A stretch of DNA of 64,000 nucleotides from Chlamydiales bacterium (GCA_024233575.1 JACKPN010000005.1:124001-188000); one strand, 5' to 3'. Counted from the stretch's first letter, positions 35,588 to 45,607 are shown. Notes: generated by a model not told the origin, from the letters alone. Numbers and translations: made by a program.

Positions 35588-37603
35588 TTAGTTATCAGAA
35601 GTCTCCTCTCTCTTATAAAGCCATTCCTTAATAGTACCGCCATAATAATTTTTTACCCCTTCAGGAAAATACGCACATTCATCTATTAGAACACATATCC
35701 AAGGACTTGTGTCAAAATAAACAAGGATATCAGAATGTTTATGTTCTCCAACATGAAGCATAAAAGTGTGGGTAATATCTATCTGCTCTAATTTGGGGTA
35801 TTTTGATAAGATCTCAAGAGCACCTCTATTTATTTTATAATTGCATGAAGCTTCAAGAACCGCGAGTTCACGCAAAGGAAGAAGCTCGCGAAGATTATCA
35901 TTAGTCAAATTCACAGAATTTACGTAGAGACGCTCTAAATTCTGCAAAGCTGCAAGAGGTTCAAATGAAATTATTTTATTAGTTGTATATGAACGTTCTG
36001 TTGACGTATTCACGTTAGTATGATGTCCATTCAAATTTTCAGAAATATCAAGAGATGTCAAATTAGTCATCTCAGCGAGATATTTTAGAAGCTTTGGACT
36101 GCGTATGTGATTTTTCTTTAAGTTAAGAGATCTCAGTGATGTGACCCCCTTTATTTTAGCAACCTCGCGAAGAGTAAGCTGACTTGAGGAAACATCCAAA
36201 ACCTCCAAATTTTTCATTCCTGTCAAAGTCGAGAAATCGGCTTGTTTGAGTGGATTTCCCGATAGATACAGCTCTCTAAGGGTGGTGATCTCGGCAATGA
36301 TATGAAAGCTATCTTTTGTAAGGGCATTATCGGACAGATCTAAAATTTGTAGTCGGTGACCCTTGAATAACCTTAAATTACCGTCCTCTAAACCCAGTTT
36401 TGCCAAGTTTAATTCTTCCAATCTTCTATAACTTGAGTACTCATTGATTATATGAGAACGAAAAAGTCTAGGATTTTGGCTCATTTTGACGCATCTAGCG
36501 CTCATAGGGTCCTTCAGATTTTCAGAAGGACATCCGACCTTTCGTAAATATTTTTTTTCAAAATCAAGAGCTTTCAACCATGAATGCGTATCTTGACTAG
36601 CAAAAACATCATATTTAGACGAACAACTATCACAATAATATTCTATCCAAAGATTGATTAAAGGTTCCATCTCCCCTGATAGAACATTGTGTTCGAATAC
36701 CTTGTTACTAACTTTTAATAAAAACTCTTTTGTACGTTCATCTGATTTCGTTGCTGTATGAAATATTGGTAGAATACCAGCTGAATAGCTGTAACGAAAA
36801 AAGTAATATAAAAACCCTCCAAAACAATCTATTTTTTCGGTTTCACATTTTTTAAAAAAATTACGTAACCCATTCTTTAAGTCCCTTAAAAAGGCGAGAT
36901 TATTATCTTCTGCCCATAGACAAAATTCTATGAAAAAGAAAATGTTCTCTTGGTCAACGTCTATGGATAATTTATTTAATTTAGCAGTCTCAAAATTAAT
37001 CAGTGCATCGAGAACGTCTTTCCTCTCATAGTGAAAAGCCAAACAAAATAGATCAAAAAAAAGATCATGTGCAATATCAGATTTTAAAAATATCCTAAAA
37101 TCCATTTCGCGAATATTGTCTAAATCCACATCATTTTTTAAATTGAATTTAAGGCAGGCAAATTGAAGTTCGGGCCAAGCTAATTCTAAAGAATATTTAA
37201 GAAGATCCTCAACATTATCCGAACGCAATAAAAAATCACACCACTGTATACACTGCTCTTTCAATGTCTCAACTTGATATAGACTAGCGAGTTGGCATAA
37301 ATTGACAAAGTCAGCCACCTCGCCAACTTCCAATGTTTCACCTTTCAAAAAACATATAAAATTCTTTCCTTCGTTCTGATCGGAAAAATCCAGTTCTTTT
37401 CCTTCCCCGATAGGACCAAAAAAATGTAGATGCAAAATTGGTGAAAGAGTTTTCAACAGATCTTCAGAGTCGAAACTCTCTTTTCCTATCTTGGCCTGTG
37501 AGTTATTATCATCCGCCGCGTTTTCAGAACTTTGCGCAGCTGTTGCTGTGCTATCACGGAAAATATAATACGGAAATATCGTTTGTCGTATAAAAGACAT
37601 CAT
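35588..37603 (-). CDS. BTB-BACK-like, leucine-rich repeat protein
   Basis: 671 aa from the ATG at 37603 (a TTG six bases upstream is less likely). Residues about 55-190 look like a BTB/POZ domain running into a BACK-type helical region: FVNLCQLASLYQVETLKEQC then NVEDLLKYSLELAWPEL, the usual spacing of those motifs. A helical Phe/Leu-rich middle follows. Residues about 393-615 are at least eight leucine-rich repeats (LQILDLSDNAL, LRELYLSGNPL, LEVLDVSSSQL, LRSLNLKKNHI, LTSLDISENL). BTB proteins bridge substrates to Cullin-3 in eukaryotes; expansions of such genes are known in environmental chlamydiae. No secretion signal. AT-rich. Confidence 0.78.
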   Translation of the reverse strand: MMSFIRQTIFPYYIFRDSTATAAQSSENAADDNNSQAKIGKESFDSEDLLKTLSPILHLHFFGPIGEGKELDFSDQNEGKNFICFLKGETLEVGEVADFVNLCQLASLYQVETLKEQCIQWCDFLLRSDNVEDLLKYSLELAWPELQFACLKFNLKNDVDLDNIREMDFRIFLKSDIAHDLFFDLFCLAFHYERKDVLDALINFETAKLNKLSIDVDQENIFFFIEFCLWAEDNNLAFLRDLKNGLRNFFKKCETEKIDCFGGFLYYFFRYSYSAGILPIFHTATKSDERTKEFLLKVSNKVFEHNVLSGEMEPLINLWIEYYCDSCSSKYDVFASQDTHSWLKALDFEKKYLRKVGCPSENLKDPMSARCVKMSQNPRLFRSHIINEYSSYRRLEELNLAKLGLEDGNLRLFKGHRLQILDLSDNALTKDSFHIIAEITTLRELYLSGNPLKQADFSTLTGMKNLEVLDVSSSQLTLREVAKIKGVTSLRSLNLKKNHIRSPKLLKYLAEMTNLTSLDISENLNGHHTNVNTSTERSYTTNKIISFEPLAALQNLERLYVNSVNLTNDNLRELLPLRELAVLEASCNYKINRGALEILSKYPKLEQIDITHTFMLHVGEHKHSDILVYFDTSPWICVLIDECAYFPEGVKNYYGGTIKEWLYKREETSDN

Positions 37604-37619
37604 GAGCAAGACTAAATAT

Positions 37620-37653
37620 ATCGAAACAACTTAAAGGATTAAGTTGTTTCGAT
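37620..37653 (-). terminator. 15-bp perfect stem-loop after htpG
   Basis: 37620-37634 and 37639-37653 are perfectly complementary 15-base arms with a 4-nt loop. It begins 20 nt beyond the htpG stop codon. On the minus strand it is followed by ATATTTAGT, a weak U-rich tail. Best read as the htpG terminator, and it would keep htpG transcription out of the BTB-LRR gene. Confidence 0.65.
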
Positions 37654-37673
37654 TGTGAGTTTTCTCTAAAGAA

Positions 37674-39509
37674 TTATTCCTTTCCCAGCTTTTCAGAAAG
37701 CTTCTCAAGCATGCTATTGCTGCGCTTAACAAATGCGTGCAACGCTTGGGTATCCATTTCTCTTTGCGATAAGAGCGATAAATCATAAACTTGTTGCAGT
37801 AACGCCTTAGCCAGATCAGGATCGTCTTTGTCGATTTTTTGAATGCCGGCAATCAGAGGATTGTTGGTATTGACGACAAAAGTACGTTTGCCCATCAGCA
37901 GATCGCCGCCTTTCTGGTTCATGCTGCGCATATAATCGCGCATGCGGCGCTGGTTCTCATCCATCACCACCATAGCTGGGATGGTGTCTGACGCTAGACT
38001 TTTGGCTTCTACATCAATCATCTCGTCGTCAAGTTTCGCGCGGACAAAATCTGCAAGGCGCGTTGCTTCCGTCTTGCCTTCAGCATCAAGAATGCCTTTC
38101 TCACGCTCTTTATCGATGAGCGAGTCATCAACGGCAGCATCAACGCGCTGAAACTTGACCGGTGACAGCTTTGCTTCAAGGTGCGACATCACATATGGGT
38201 CAATACGGCTTGGCGCGCTGAGAACCTCGATCCCTCTATCTTTGTAAATATCGATATAATGAGATTGTACGTTCTCTTCACGGCTGTAGATCACCTTGTT
38301 TTCAATTTTTTCTTTGTTACGCTCAAGGTACTCTTCAACAGTTGTCCACTCGTCGTCCATATTCTTCCAAACGAGAAAACTCTTCACGCGGTCGTAGAAC
38401 TTCTCATCTTCCATGACACCAAGCTTAACGATTGTCGAAACATCGTCCCAAATCTCAAGGAAGCGTTCTTTATTAGAACGATAAAGGGATGACAGGCTGT
38501 CGGAGACTTTCTTAGAGATGTGGCTGCCAAGCTGGCGAACAGTACGGTCCATCTGAAGGTAGCTACGCGAAACGTTAAGCGGAATATCAGGACTGTCAAT
38601 AGTGCCGCGAAGAACCATCAAGTAATTAGGGATAAGGTCTTTGCAGTTATCCGAAACAAAAACGCGGTTGCAAAACAGCTTAACATGGCTCTTGTTCAGG
38701 TCGAAGTCGGCGCGTATCCTAGGAAAATAGAGAATTCCTTTAAGATGAAAAGGATAATCAACATTCAGATGCACCCAAAAGAGCGGATCCTCTTCCATGG
38801 GATACAGGTAACGGTAAAATTCCAAGTATTCCTGATCGCTGCACTCGGATGGCGCCTTCACCCACAATGGCTCTTTGTGATTAACATGAGTCTCGCCAAG
38901 ATAGATCGGGAAAGGCATGAATGTGCAATACTGCTCAAGGATCTGCTTAAGATACTGTTCATCAAGGAACTCTTCGTTATCCTTGCCAACATGCAGAGTG
39001 ATAGTGGTTCCGCGAGTCTCGCGACTTCCTTTGGTCAGATCATACTCCGAAGAGCCATCGCAAGACCATAATGCCGGCTCGGCGTCGGTTTTATAAGAAA
39101 GAGTGTCGATATCAACTTTATCGGCAACCATATATGAGGAATAAAAGCCTAGGCCAAAGTGACCGATGATCTGATCTTTCTCCTGATTGGATTCATATTT
39201 TTTCATAAACTCTTCTGCACCGGAAAAAGCGATCTGAGCAATATACTTCTCCACTTCTTCAGCGGTCATGCCGATGCCGTTATCAATGAAGGTTAAGGTT
39301 CCCTTTTCCTTATCGGCACGGATATCAATACGGAACTCGTCATCTCCGATCTGGGCATCTCCTTGGTCGCTAAGAACCTTCAACTTACGTATCGCATCGC
39401 AAGCGTTAGAGACTAGCTCTCTGACAAAGATATCTTTGTCGGAATAGAGCCATTTCTTGATGATGGGTAAAATATTTTTGCTATGAATTTCCAACGTCTT
39501 TTTTGTCAT
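37674..39509 (-). CDS. htpG: Hsp90-family chaperone HtpG
   Basis: 611 aa from the ATG at 39509, chosen because GGAGG lies upstream and the sequence begins MTKKTLEIHSKN; a longer in-frame start would add 26 unlikely residues. The GHKL ATPase has ELVSNACDAIRKL, DNGIGMTAEEV and GHFGLGFYSSYMVAD. The middle domain has a catalytic-loop Arg in NVSRSYLQMD. The C-terminal dimerisation domain is present, ending in EKLGKE. Slightly shorter than E. coli HtpG (624). Monocistronic, with its own promoter and terminator. No CIRCE operator was seen. Confidence 0.95.
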   Translation of the reverse strand: MTKKTLEIHSKNILPIIKKWLYSDKDIFVRELVSNACDAIRKLKVLSDQGDAQIGDDEFRIDIRADKEKGTLTFIDNGIGMTAEEVEKYIAQIAFSGAEEFMKKYESNQEKDQIIGHFGLGFYSSYMVADKVDIDTLSYKTDAEPALWSCDGSSEYDLTKGSRETRGTTITLHVGKDNEEFLDEQYLKQILEQYCTFMPFPIYLGETHVNHKEPLWVKAPSECSDQEYLEFYRYLYPMEEDPLFWVHLNVDYPFHLKGILYFPRIRADFDLNKSHVKLFCNRVFVSDNCKDLIPNYLMVLRGTIDSPDIPLNVSRSYLQMDRTVRQLGSHISKKVSDSLSSLYRSNKERFLEIWDDVSTIVKLGVMEDEKFYDRVKSFLVWKNMDDEWTTVEEYLERNKEKIENKVIYSREENVQSHYIDIYKDRGIEVLSAPSRIDPYVMSHLEAKLSPVKFQRVDAAVDDSLIDKEREKGILDAEGKTEATRLADFVRAKLDDEMIDVEAKSLASDTIPAMVVMDENQRRMRDYMRSMNQKGGDLLMGKRTFVVNTNNPLIAGIQKIDKDDPDLAKALLQQVYDLSLLSQREMDTQALHAFVKRSNSMLEKLSEKLGKE

Positions 39510-39536
39510 GAGTTTACCTCCGAAAATAGAAAAAAC

Positions 39537-39565
39537 AGTATACACAGCTCCTGAGAAAAAGTCCA
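39537..39565 (-). promoter_or_regulatory. htpG promoter
   Basis: On the minus strand: TGGACT (39565-39560), 17-nt spacer, TATACT (39542-39537), 27 nt before the htpG ATG. The -10 matches the consensus at 5 of 6 positions. Confidence 0.5.
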
Positions 39566-39566
39566 G

Positions 39567-39596
39567 TTGATGTGAAATCATCGACAAAGGTATAAC
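39567..39596 (+). promoter_or_regulatory. nqrF promoter
   Basis: TTGATG (39567-39572), 18-nt spacer, TATAAC (39591-39596), 33 nt before the nqrF ATG. It lies back to back with the htpG promoter, with two bases between the -35 boxes. Confidence 0.5.
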
Positions 39597-39629
39597 AATG
39601 TTTTGGAACCCTCCACCTGACGGTGTGCC

Positions 39630-40967
39630 ATGTTGACAATCAGCACTTTAACGACGCTAGCGGTCACCTTTGCGGGAATCGACCCGATCCTCACCCTTTA
39701 TGCCATCCTGGCGTTTGTCATCATCGGTGTGGGTCTCGCCTCAATGATCCTGTTCACCAAAGCGAAATTTGTCACTGCCGAGGAGTGCACCCTTACTATT
39801 AACGACGATCCTTCTCTGACAAAAACCGTCAAAGGGGGACAGACGCTTCTGAATGCGCTGACAAGCAACGGCATCCCTATTCCTTCGCCCTGCGGAGGCA
39901 AGGCAACATGCAAGCAATGTCGCGTCGAGATCACCGAAGGGGCGCCGATGGCCTTGGAGACAGATAAAGGCACATTCACAAAAAAACAGATCAAAGAGGG
40001 CTGGCGTCTCTCTTGCCAGTGCAAGATCCACGGTGATATGCACCTGCACATAGAAGCCAGTTCGCTGTCGGTAAAAAAATGGGATGCCACCGTTGTTAGT
40101 AATGATAACGTCGCCACTTTCATCAAAGAACTCGTCGTCGAGATCCCCGAAGGAGAAGAGGTTCCATACCGCTCCGGCGGCTACCTCCAGTTCCACGTTC
40201 CTCCTTTTAAAACAAATACCGACGATTGGAAAGGGACCATGGACGAGAAATACTGGTCGGACTGGGAGAAATTCGGCCTCTTCGGTAAAGAACTCGACTT
40301 CTCGCATCTCCCTACCGGTGACGACGAGGTGATCCGCGCCTATTCCATGGCATCATATCCTGCAGAAGGGCGCAAGCTGATGTTCAATATCCGTATTGCC
40401 ACCCCTCCTTTTAAGGATGGCAAACTCGACGACAGCATCCCCTGGGGAATCTGCTCCACCTACACTTTCGGTCTAAAACCCGGCGACAAGGTAACATTGT
40501 CAGGACCGTACGGTGAATCTTTCATGATCAATGACAACAGGGAGCTGGTCTTCCTCATCGGCGGAGCTGGCTCATCCTTCGGCCGCAGTCATATCATGCA
40601 TCTGTTCCACACCGAAAACACCAAGAGAAAGGTCACCATGTGGTATGGTGCGCGCTCCTTAAAAGAGAATATCTATCAGGATGAGTATGAACAACTGGAT
40701 AAAGAGCACGACAACTTCGGCTACAATTTAGTCCTATCCGAACCTCTCCCTGAAGATATCGAAGAGGGATGGCCAAAAGACGATCCTGTGAAAACCAATT
40801 ACCTATTCCGTGCTTTCGAGCTGGGCCAGCTCAAAAAGATGGAAGCGCCGGAAGATTGCCTATACTACGTCTGCGGACCTCCGATGCACAACGTCAGCGT
40901 CATGAAATTGCTTGACGAGTATGGCGTGCCGCGCGAAAATATCGTCCTTGACGATTTTGGTAGCTAG
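39630..40967 (+). CDS. nqrF: Na+-translocating NADH:quinone reductase subunit F
   Basis: 445 aa. Electron entry subunit of NQR: oxidises NADH and feeds electrons through FAD and a [2Fe-2S] cluster. One N-terminal membrane helix (residues about 18-42). The plant-ferredoxin cluster ligands are Cys88, Cys94, Cys97 and Cys129. The FAD motif RAYSMAS and the NAD-binding part (FLIGGAGSSFGRS, then YYVCGPPMHN) follow. The length is a little above Vibrio NqrF. It is separate from nqrBCDE, as in Chlamydia, and is followed 2 nt later by nadE, which makes its NAD substrate. Confidence 0.96.
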   Translation: MLTISTLTTLAVTFAGIDPILTLYAILAFVIIGVGLASMILFTKAKFVTAEECTLTINDDPSLTKTVKGGQTLLNALTSNGIPIPSPCGGKATCKQCRVEITEGAPMALETDKGTFTKKQIKEGWRLSCQCKIHGDMHLHIEASSLSVKKWDATVVSNDNVATFIKELVVEIPEGEEVPYRSGGYLQFHVPPFKTNTDDWKGTMDEKYWSDWEKFGLFGKELDFSHLPTGDDEVIRAYSMASYPAEGRKLMFNIRIATPPFKDGKLDDSIPWGICSTYTFGLKPGDKVTLSGPYGESFMINDNRELVFLIGGAGSSFGRSHIMHLFHTENTKRKVTMWYGARSLKENIYQDEYEQLDKEHDNFGYNLVLSEPLPEDIEEGWPKDDPVKTNYLFRAFELGQLKKMEAPEDCLYYVCGPPMHNVSVMKLLDEYGVPRENIVLDDFGS

Positions 40968-40969
40968 GA

Positions 40970-42592
40970 ATGAAGGTTCTTCTCGCACAGATCAATCCCA
41001 CTATCGGTGATTTCAACGGCAACACAAAAAAGATTCTTGCCTATATCGCCAAAGCAAAAGCCTCAGGAGCGGACATCGTTCTTTTCCCCGAGCTGGCGAT
41101 CACCGGCTATCCACCCGAGGATTTTCTCCTTCTTGACGAATTCCTGAATGCTTCCGACAACGCTCTAGAAATGATCATTTCCGCTACTGAAGGGATTATT
41201 GCCATTGTAGGCGTCCCGCGACGCGACGATACCTGGCTGCGCAACAGCGCCGCTGTCATCGAAGATGGAGAACTCCTGGGTTTCCAGGATAAAACGCTTC
41301 TGCCTACCTATGATGTTTTCGACGAGCGGCGTTACTTCGAGCCCAGCAGCGAAACAAAACTTTGGCATCTTCGAGGGAAAAAAGTCGCTGTTACGATCTG
41401 CGAAGACCTTTGGCAACATAGCAACCTTGTTAAATTCACCACCTACAACCGCGATCCTGTTGAAGAACTGGCTGACCTTTACCCTGACCTTGTTTTAAAC
41501 TTATCGGCATCGCCCTTCAGCATCTCCAAACTAAACAAGCGCGTTGCTGTATGCACCAAAGCGGCGGCAACGTTAGGATGTCCTGTCCTGATGACTAACC
41601 AAGTAGGAGGCAATGACAGTCTAGTCTATGCCGGCTACAGCATCTTCAGTGACAGCGACGGCATCTTATGCGGTCTGGCTAAAGGTTTCGTCGAAGACGC
41701 AATGCTTGTCGACCTATCTCAAAAACATGCTGCCGTCGACATCCATGACGACAAAATGAGCGACCTCTACCATGCCCTTGTCCTTGGGCTTCACGACTAC
41801 TTTCATAAATCGGGATTCTCCCGCGCTTGCTTGGGACTTTCAGGGGGTATTGACTCGGCATTGGTTGCCTGCATTGCTGCAGATGCATTAGGTTCCGACA
41901 ACGTTCTTGGTGTTACCATGCCTTCGCGCTACTCATCGGAGAGCAGCATTGCCGATGCCGAAGCCTTGGCTAAGAATTTGAAGATCCCATTTGAACAAAT
42001 CCCTATCGAAAGCCCTTTCCAAGCATACCTCAACCTCCTACAGCCACAGTTCAAAGGAATGGAAGAAGATGCTACCGAAGAGAACCTCCAAGCGCGCATT
42101 CGCGGGATGATCATGATGGCGCTGTCAAACAAACTGGGCTATGTCGTTCTCAGCACGGGAAATAAAAGCGAAATGGCAATGGGATACGCCACCTTATACG
42201 GTGATATGGCCGGCGGTCTCGGGGTCATCAATGACGTAACCAAGCAGCAAGTGTACGGACTGTCGCGATGGATCAATAAAGATCGTGAGATCATCCCCTG
42301 GAACACGATAAACAAGCCGCCCTCTGCCGAGCTGCGCCCCAACCAAAAAGACTCAGACACATTGCCTGACTACGAAATCATCGACAATGTCCTGCAAGGA
42401 TACGTTGAAGAACATCACTCACCCGAAGAGATCGCCAGGCAGCATGGCTACGATCTCAACCTTGTCAATGACCTGATCAAGCGCATTCACCGTAATGAAT
42501 ATAAACGGCGACAAAGCCCTCCAGGACTACGCGTTTCCGAGAAAGCGTTCTCGGTCGGGCGGCGCTTTCCGATCGTCCAACGCTGGGTTTGA
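40970..42592 (+). CDS. nadE: glutamine-dependent NAD+ synthetase
   Basis: 540 aa, two-domain form. The N-terminal nitrilase domain has FPELAITGYPPED (catalytic Glu), a Lys in FQDKTLLPTYDVFDE and the Cys in VTICEDLW, releasing ammonia from glutamine. The synthetase domain has SGGIDSALVACI, STGNKSEMAMGYATLYGDMAGG and the C-terminal NEYKRRQSPPG block. It converts deamido-NAD to NAD. It starts 2 nt after nqrF and shares its transcript. Presence of NadE suggests NAD is completed in the bacterium, rather than only imported from the host. Confidence 0.95.
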   Translation: MKVLLAQINPTIGDFNGNTKKILAYIAKAKASGADIVLFPELAITGYPPEDFLLLDEFLNASDNALEMIISATEGIIAIVGVPRRDDTWLRNSAAVIEDGELLGFQDKTLLPTYDVFDERRYFEPSSETKLWHLRGKKVAVTICEDLWQHSNLVKFTTYNRDPVEELADLYPDLVLNLSASPFSISKLNKRVAVCTKAAATLGCPVLMTNQVGGNDSLVYAGYSIFSDSDGILCGLAKGFVEDAMLVDLSQKHAAVDIHDDKMSDLYHALVLGLHDYFHKSGFSRACLGLSGGIDSALVACIAADALGSDNVLGVTMPSRYSSESSIADAEALAKNLKIPFEQIPIESPFQAYLNLLQPQFKGMEEDATEENLQARIRGMIMMALSNKLGYVVLSTGNKSEMAMGYATLYGDMAGGLGVINDVTKQQVYGLSRWINKDREIIPWNTINKPPSAELRPNQKDSDTLPDYEIIDNVLQGYVEEHHSPEEIARQHGYDLNLVNDLIKRIHRNEYKRRQSPPGLRVSEKAFSVGRRFPIVQRWV

Positions 42593-42651
42593 AATAATCA
42601 TCCAATGTGTATACTTCGTAATCGGCAGCATATTACCGCTTGGAGGCGTCA

Positions 42652-45519
42652 GTGAAATACGCGTTATTGCTTCTGTCCCTGCTTTTTCTACCTTTTAATA
42701 CTTGGGCCGATGATTCAGGAACCCTCATTGTTAACTATAATACCGGTCCCAAAGGGGAAAGAATCGAACGTATACGGTTTCGTCTTACCGATCCTGACGG
42801 CAAACGCTCTATCTACCCGAAAAAAAACGGCTACGTCGAGGAAAAGAGCAGCCAGGCACGCATCGTCGTCCTTGAGAACCTCGCCGCCGGCGATTATGCG
42901 TTGGAGTTTCTAATCCCCAATAGCGACGGTTTGTTCGAAACGGTACCGAGCCGCATCGTCACCATCACATCTGGTAAAACGAGTAAAGTTCTGCAAACCA
43001 TTAAACCGCAATATGCTTCTTTAACATCGCGTGCCGATATTGACGCTTCCAAAAAACCGAAGATCACCCTCATCGACAAACGCGGTGATGTCGTCGCGAT
43101 CTCGGCAGCCGGTACACTGACGGCCGACAACTTGATTCCAGGTAAGTACACGTTACAATTTGAAAAGATCGCAGGCTTTGAAACACCGGAACCGCGGGAT
43201 ATTACGCTCGCTCCTTACGAAAATGCCGGCTCCATCGTAATCCCCTACATCGCAGAAGAGCCGATCACAACCCAAAGCGCAATCGATCTCTACGATAGAA
43301 AGCCTGAAAGCGAGATCATTCTCCCCAAAACCGGTGAACGGATCCTCTCATACCCCCCGTCACCACCCAACATCCCTACCGGTTACATCAAAGTGCATAC
43401 GACACTGCCCTACGCCCACTGGACCATTTACCGCAACGAGGAACAGGTCGTTTCCGGCGAAGGCCCGGCTGAAGCGATACCTGTGCCCCCCGGCGACTAC
43501 TACACAATACAAGCCGATGACTATGACGACTATGACTTACGCCTCTATCCGCGCCATGCTTTCTCCGTTAATAATGGCGAATCGACAACGATAGAGCTGA
43601 TATACAAACGCACCTTTGGTTATATCGCAGTGAAAACAGATCTCCCTAGTGGAGAAATGGTAAAAATCATCCTAGCGCCGGACAGCGGCGAAACGCCGAT
43701 CCGCGCAGCGATGATCGCCAGAAACAATAAAATCGATTGGAGAAGTAAAGCATTGCCGACTGGCAACTACCAGGTGAGCTTCATCCCTCCCCCTCATTAT
43801 AAAAATATAGACCCTCAAGATGTTGATGTCGAAAAAGAACAAACAGTACTGCTTAATCCCGAATTCGTCGGCGCACGGCAGATCAAGATCAACTCCAATA
43901 CTTCCGAAGCGGTCTACACTTTGAAAGCTCTCAATAATGGCAAACAATGGCAGGGAAAAGGACAATCGCATACGTTCGAGGGGCTAACTCCCGGCCAGTA
44001 TACCCTGAACTTCGGCAGTAACAACCCCGAAAGATACCTTGCACCCACCAGCCAAACATTAACGATCCCACGCTATTCAGAAAAAGATCTCGAGCTCTCA
44101 AGCAACTACGATCTCGCCGGAGAGTTAGTGATTAGCAGCAACGCCAACCCTTTTGAAGTGAAAATCGACGGTCAAGGCACCAACCGTACACACCTCGAAG
44201 AGATAATCCAGGGGCGGCAGAAGAATTATATCCTTCCCGTCGGCCGTTACCGCATCACCTTCCTCCCTCTTGACAGCGAGCATATCACCTCACAAGCTAC
44301 GCCGAAACCTATCGAAGTCGAAGTGAACACAGCACGGTCCGAGGAGGTCTTCGGCGACTACCAGCCAGTACCGACAAGCGGCAAACAAGCTACAGTCACC
44401 ACCGACCTGATCATCCGTACAAACATCAGCGCAGGATCCTACACTTTGAAGTCTGCCGGTGACGACGAAGAGCCTGTCGAAGAACAGTATCAAGGCAAAC
44501 AAGTGACTGTTCCCTTGAATGCCTCCAAGCAATATATCGTCATCTTTAACCCCGTACCCAACTACGTCACTCCTGAACCTATCCCTGTTATCTTAACTGA
44601 AGGGCAGCGGCAGGTAATAACCGGCGAATACAAGCCAATGCAGGAACTGCTAACCGTGCCTAATGGGCGCAGCATCATCGGCGACCCATACAAAGGCAAC
44701 CGCGAAAATGTCGACCCAGCAACTATCGTCAACATTAATGAATTCAAAATCGCCAAATATGAGGTAACCAACGCGCAGCTTGCCTTTTGGCTTAACGATG
44801 CATACCAAAAGAATCAAATTATCTACAAAGAGGGCAAAGTTACCGACAAAGACGGTAAACTTCTTCTCAAAACAATGGAAGGAGACTCCAAAAGTCAGAT
44901 CACCGCAGCGCAACAAGGCGAGAACGACCCGGTTTTTCAACCTACTCCCGGTAAAGCTGAATATCCTGCAATCTTTGTTACATGGTATGGCGCCAACCTC
45001 TACGCCACCTCCAACGGCTACCGCCTACCAACCGAGGCTGAATGGGAAACCGCGGCAGCGATGGAGATCACAACCCCGGACCAGCCTCTTCATAAATATC
45101 GTTACGGCTTCAGCCGCGACACCATCGACCGCTCTTGGGCCAATTACAAAGCCTCAGATGAACCAATCAAAAGCGAAGTTGTTAGGACAACACCTGTCGG
45201 CTTCTATAATGGTCTACATATGCTGCCTCTCTCCCAAGATGACACTAAACAATGGACTACCCGCCTAGCGCAGTCGCCTGTCGGCGCGTTTGATATGAGC
45301 GGAAACGTGTGGGAATGGGTAAATGATTGGTATAGCGACGCTTATTACAAACATATGCCCGTCGACAATCCACAGGGCCCTAAAACAGGTGATAAAAAAG
45401 TCGTTAAAGGCGGCTGTTATGACAGCTTGGCCGACGGCGTCCGCGTCGCAGAACGGATGGGTGTACCTCCGGATTACTGTGATCAATTTACAGGATTCCG
45501 CATCGCCGTTTCTATGTAA
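42652..45519 (+). CDS. secreted multi-repeat protein with C-terminal FGE-sulfatase-fold domain
   Basis: 955 aa from a GTG at 42652, 5 nt after GGAGG. A signal peptide covers about the first 20 residues (KYALLLLSLLFLPFNTWA). Residues about 25-655 are tandem beta-sandwich-like repeats with PEGA/CarboxypepD style motifs (GYIKVHTTLP, GYIAVKTDLPSG, GELVISSNANP, LIIRTNISAGSY, each followed by PGxYxxxF). The C-terminal 290 aa are an FGE/SUMF1 domain: YEVTNAQLAFWL, YRLPTEAEWE, DMSGNVWEWVNDWY, GFRIAV. The CxxxxC copper site of true FGE is not present, so it is probably structural or a binder, as in chlamydial Pkn1-type tails. Periplasmic or surface location expected. Confidence 0.82.
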   Translation: MKYALLLLSLLFLPFNTWADDSGTLIVNYNTGPKGERIERIRFRLTDPDGKRSIYPKKNGYVEEKSSQARIVVLENLAAGDYALEFLIPNSDGLFETVPSRIVTITSGKTSKVLQTIKPQYASLTSRADIDASKKPKITLIDKRGDVVAISAAGTLTADNLIPGKYTLQFEKIAGFETPEPRDITLAPYENAGSIVIPYIAEEPITTQSAIDLYDRKPESEIILPKTGERILSYPPSPPNIPTGYIKVHTTLPYAHWTIYRNEEQVVSGEGPAEAIPVPPGDYYTIQADDYDDYDLRLYPRHAFSVNNGESTTIELIYKRTFGYIAVKTDLPSGEMVKIILAPDSGETPIRAAMIARNNKIDWRSKALPTGNYQVSFIPPPHYKNIDPQDVDVEKEQTVLLNPEFVGARQIKINSNTSEAVYTLKALNNGKQWQGKGQSHTFEGLTPGQYTLNFGSNNPERYLAPTSQTLTIPRYSEKDLELSSNYDLAGELVISSNANPFEVKIDGQGTNRTHLEEIIQGRQKNYILPVGRYRITFLPLDSEHITSQATPKPIEVEVNTARSEEVFGDYQPVPTSGKQATVTTDLIIRTNISAGSYTLKSAGDDEEPVEEQYQGKQVTVPLNASKQYIVIFNPVPNYVTPEPIPVILTEGQRQVITGEYKPMQELLTVPNGRSIIGDPYKGNRENVDPATIVNINEFKIAKYEVTNAQLAFWLNDAYQKNQIIYKEGKVTDKDGKLLLKTMEGDSKSQITAAQQGENDPVFQPTPGKAEYPAIFVTWYGANLYATSNGYRLPTEAEWETAAAMEITTPDQPLHKYRYGFSRDTIDRSWANYKASDEPIKSEVVRTTPVGFYNGLHMLPLSQDDTKQWTTRLAQSPVGAFDMSGNVWEWVNDWYSDAYYKHMPVDNPQGPKTGDKKVVKGGCYDSLADGVRVAERMGVPPDYCDQFTGFRIAVSM

Positions 45520-45575
45520 GCGATTACGCCAAATGTAAGCCGCTTACAATCCATCAAATAAGAGTAGTCCTAAGA

Positions 45576-45607
45576 GCCGCGCTTGCAAAATTATTTGCGG
45601 CGTTTTT
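45576..45607 (+). terminator. candidate rho-independent terminator
   Basis: GCCGC (45576-45580) pairs with GCGGC (45597-45601), followed by GTTTTT. An alternative inner stem (GCAAA/TTTGC) shares the loop. It lies 57 nt past the FGE-domain gene. Confidence 0.5.
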
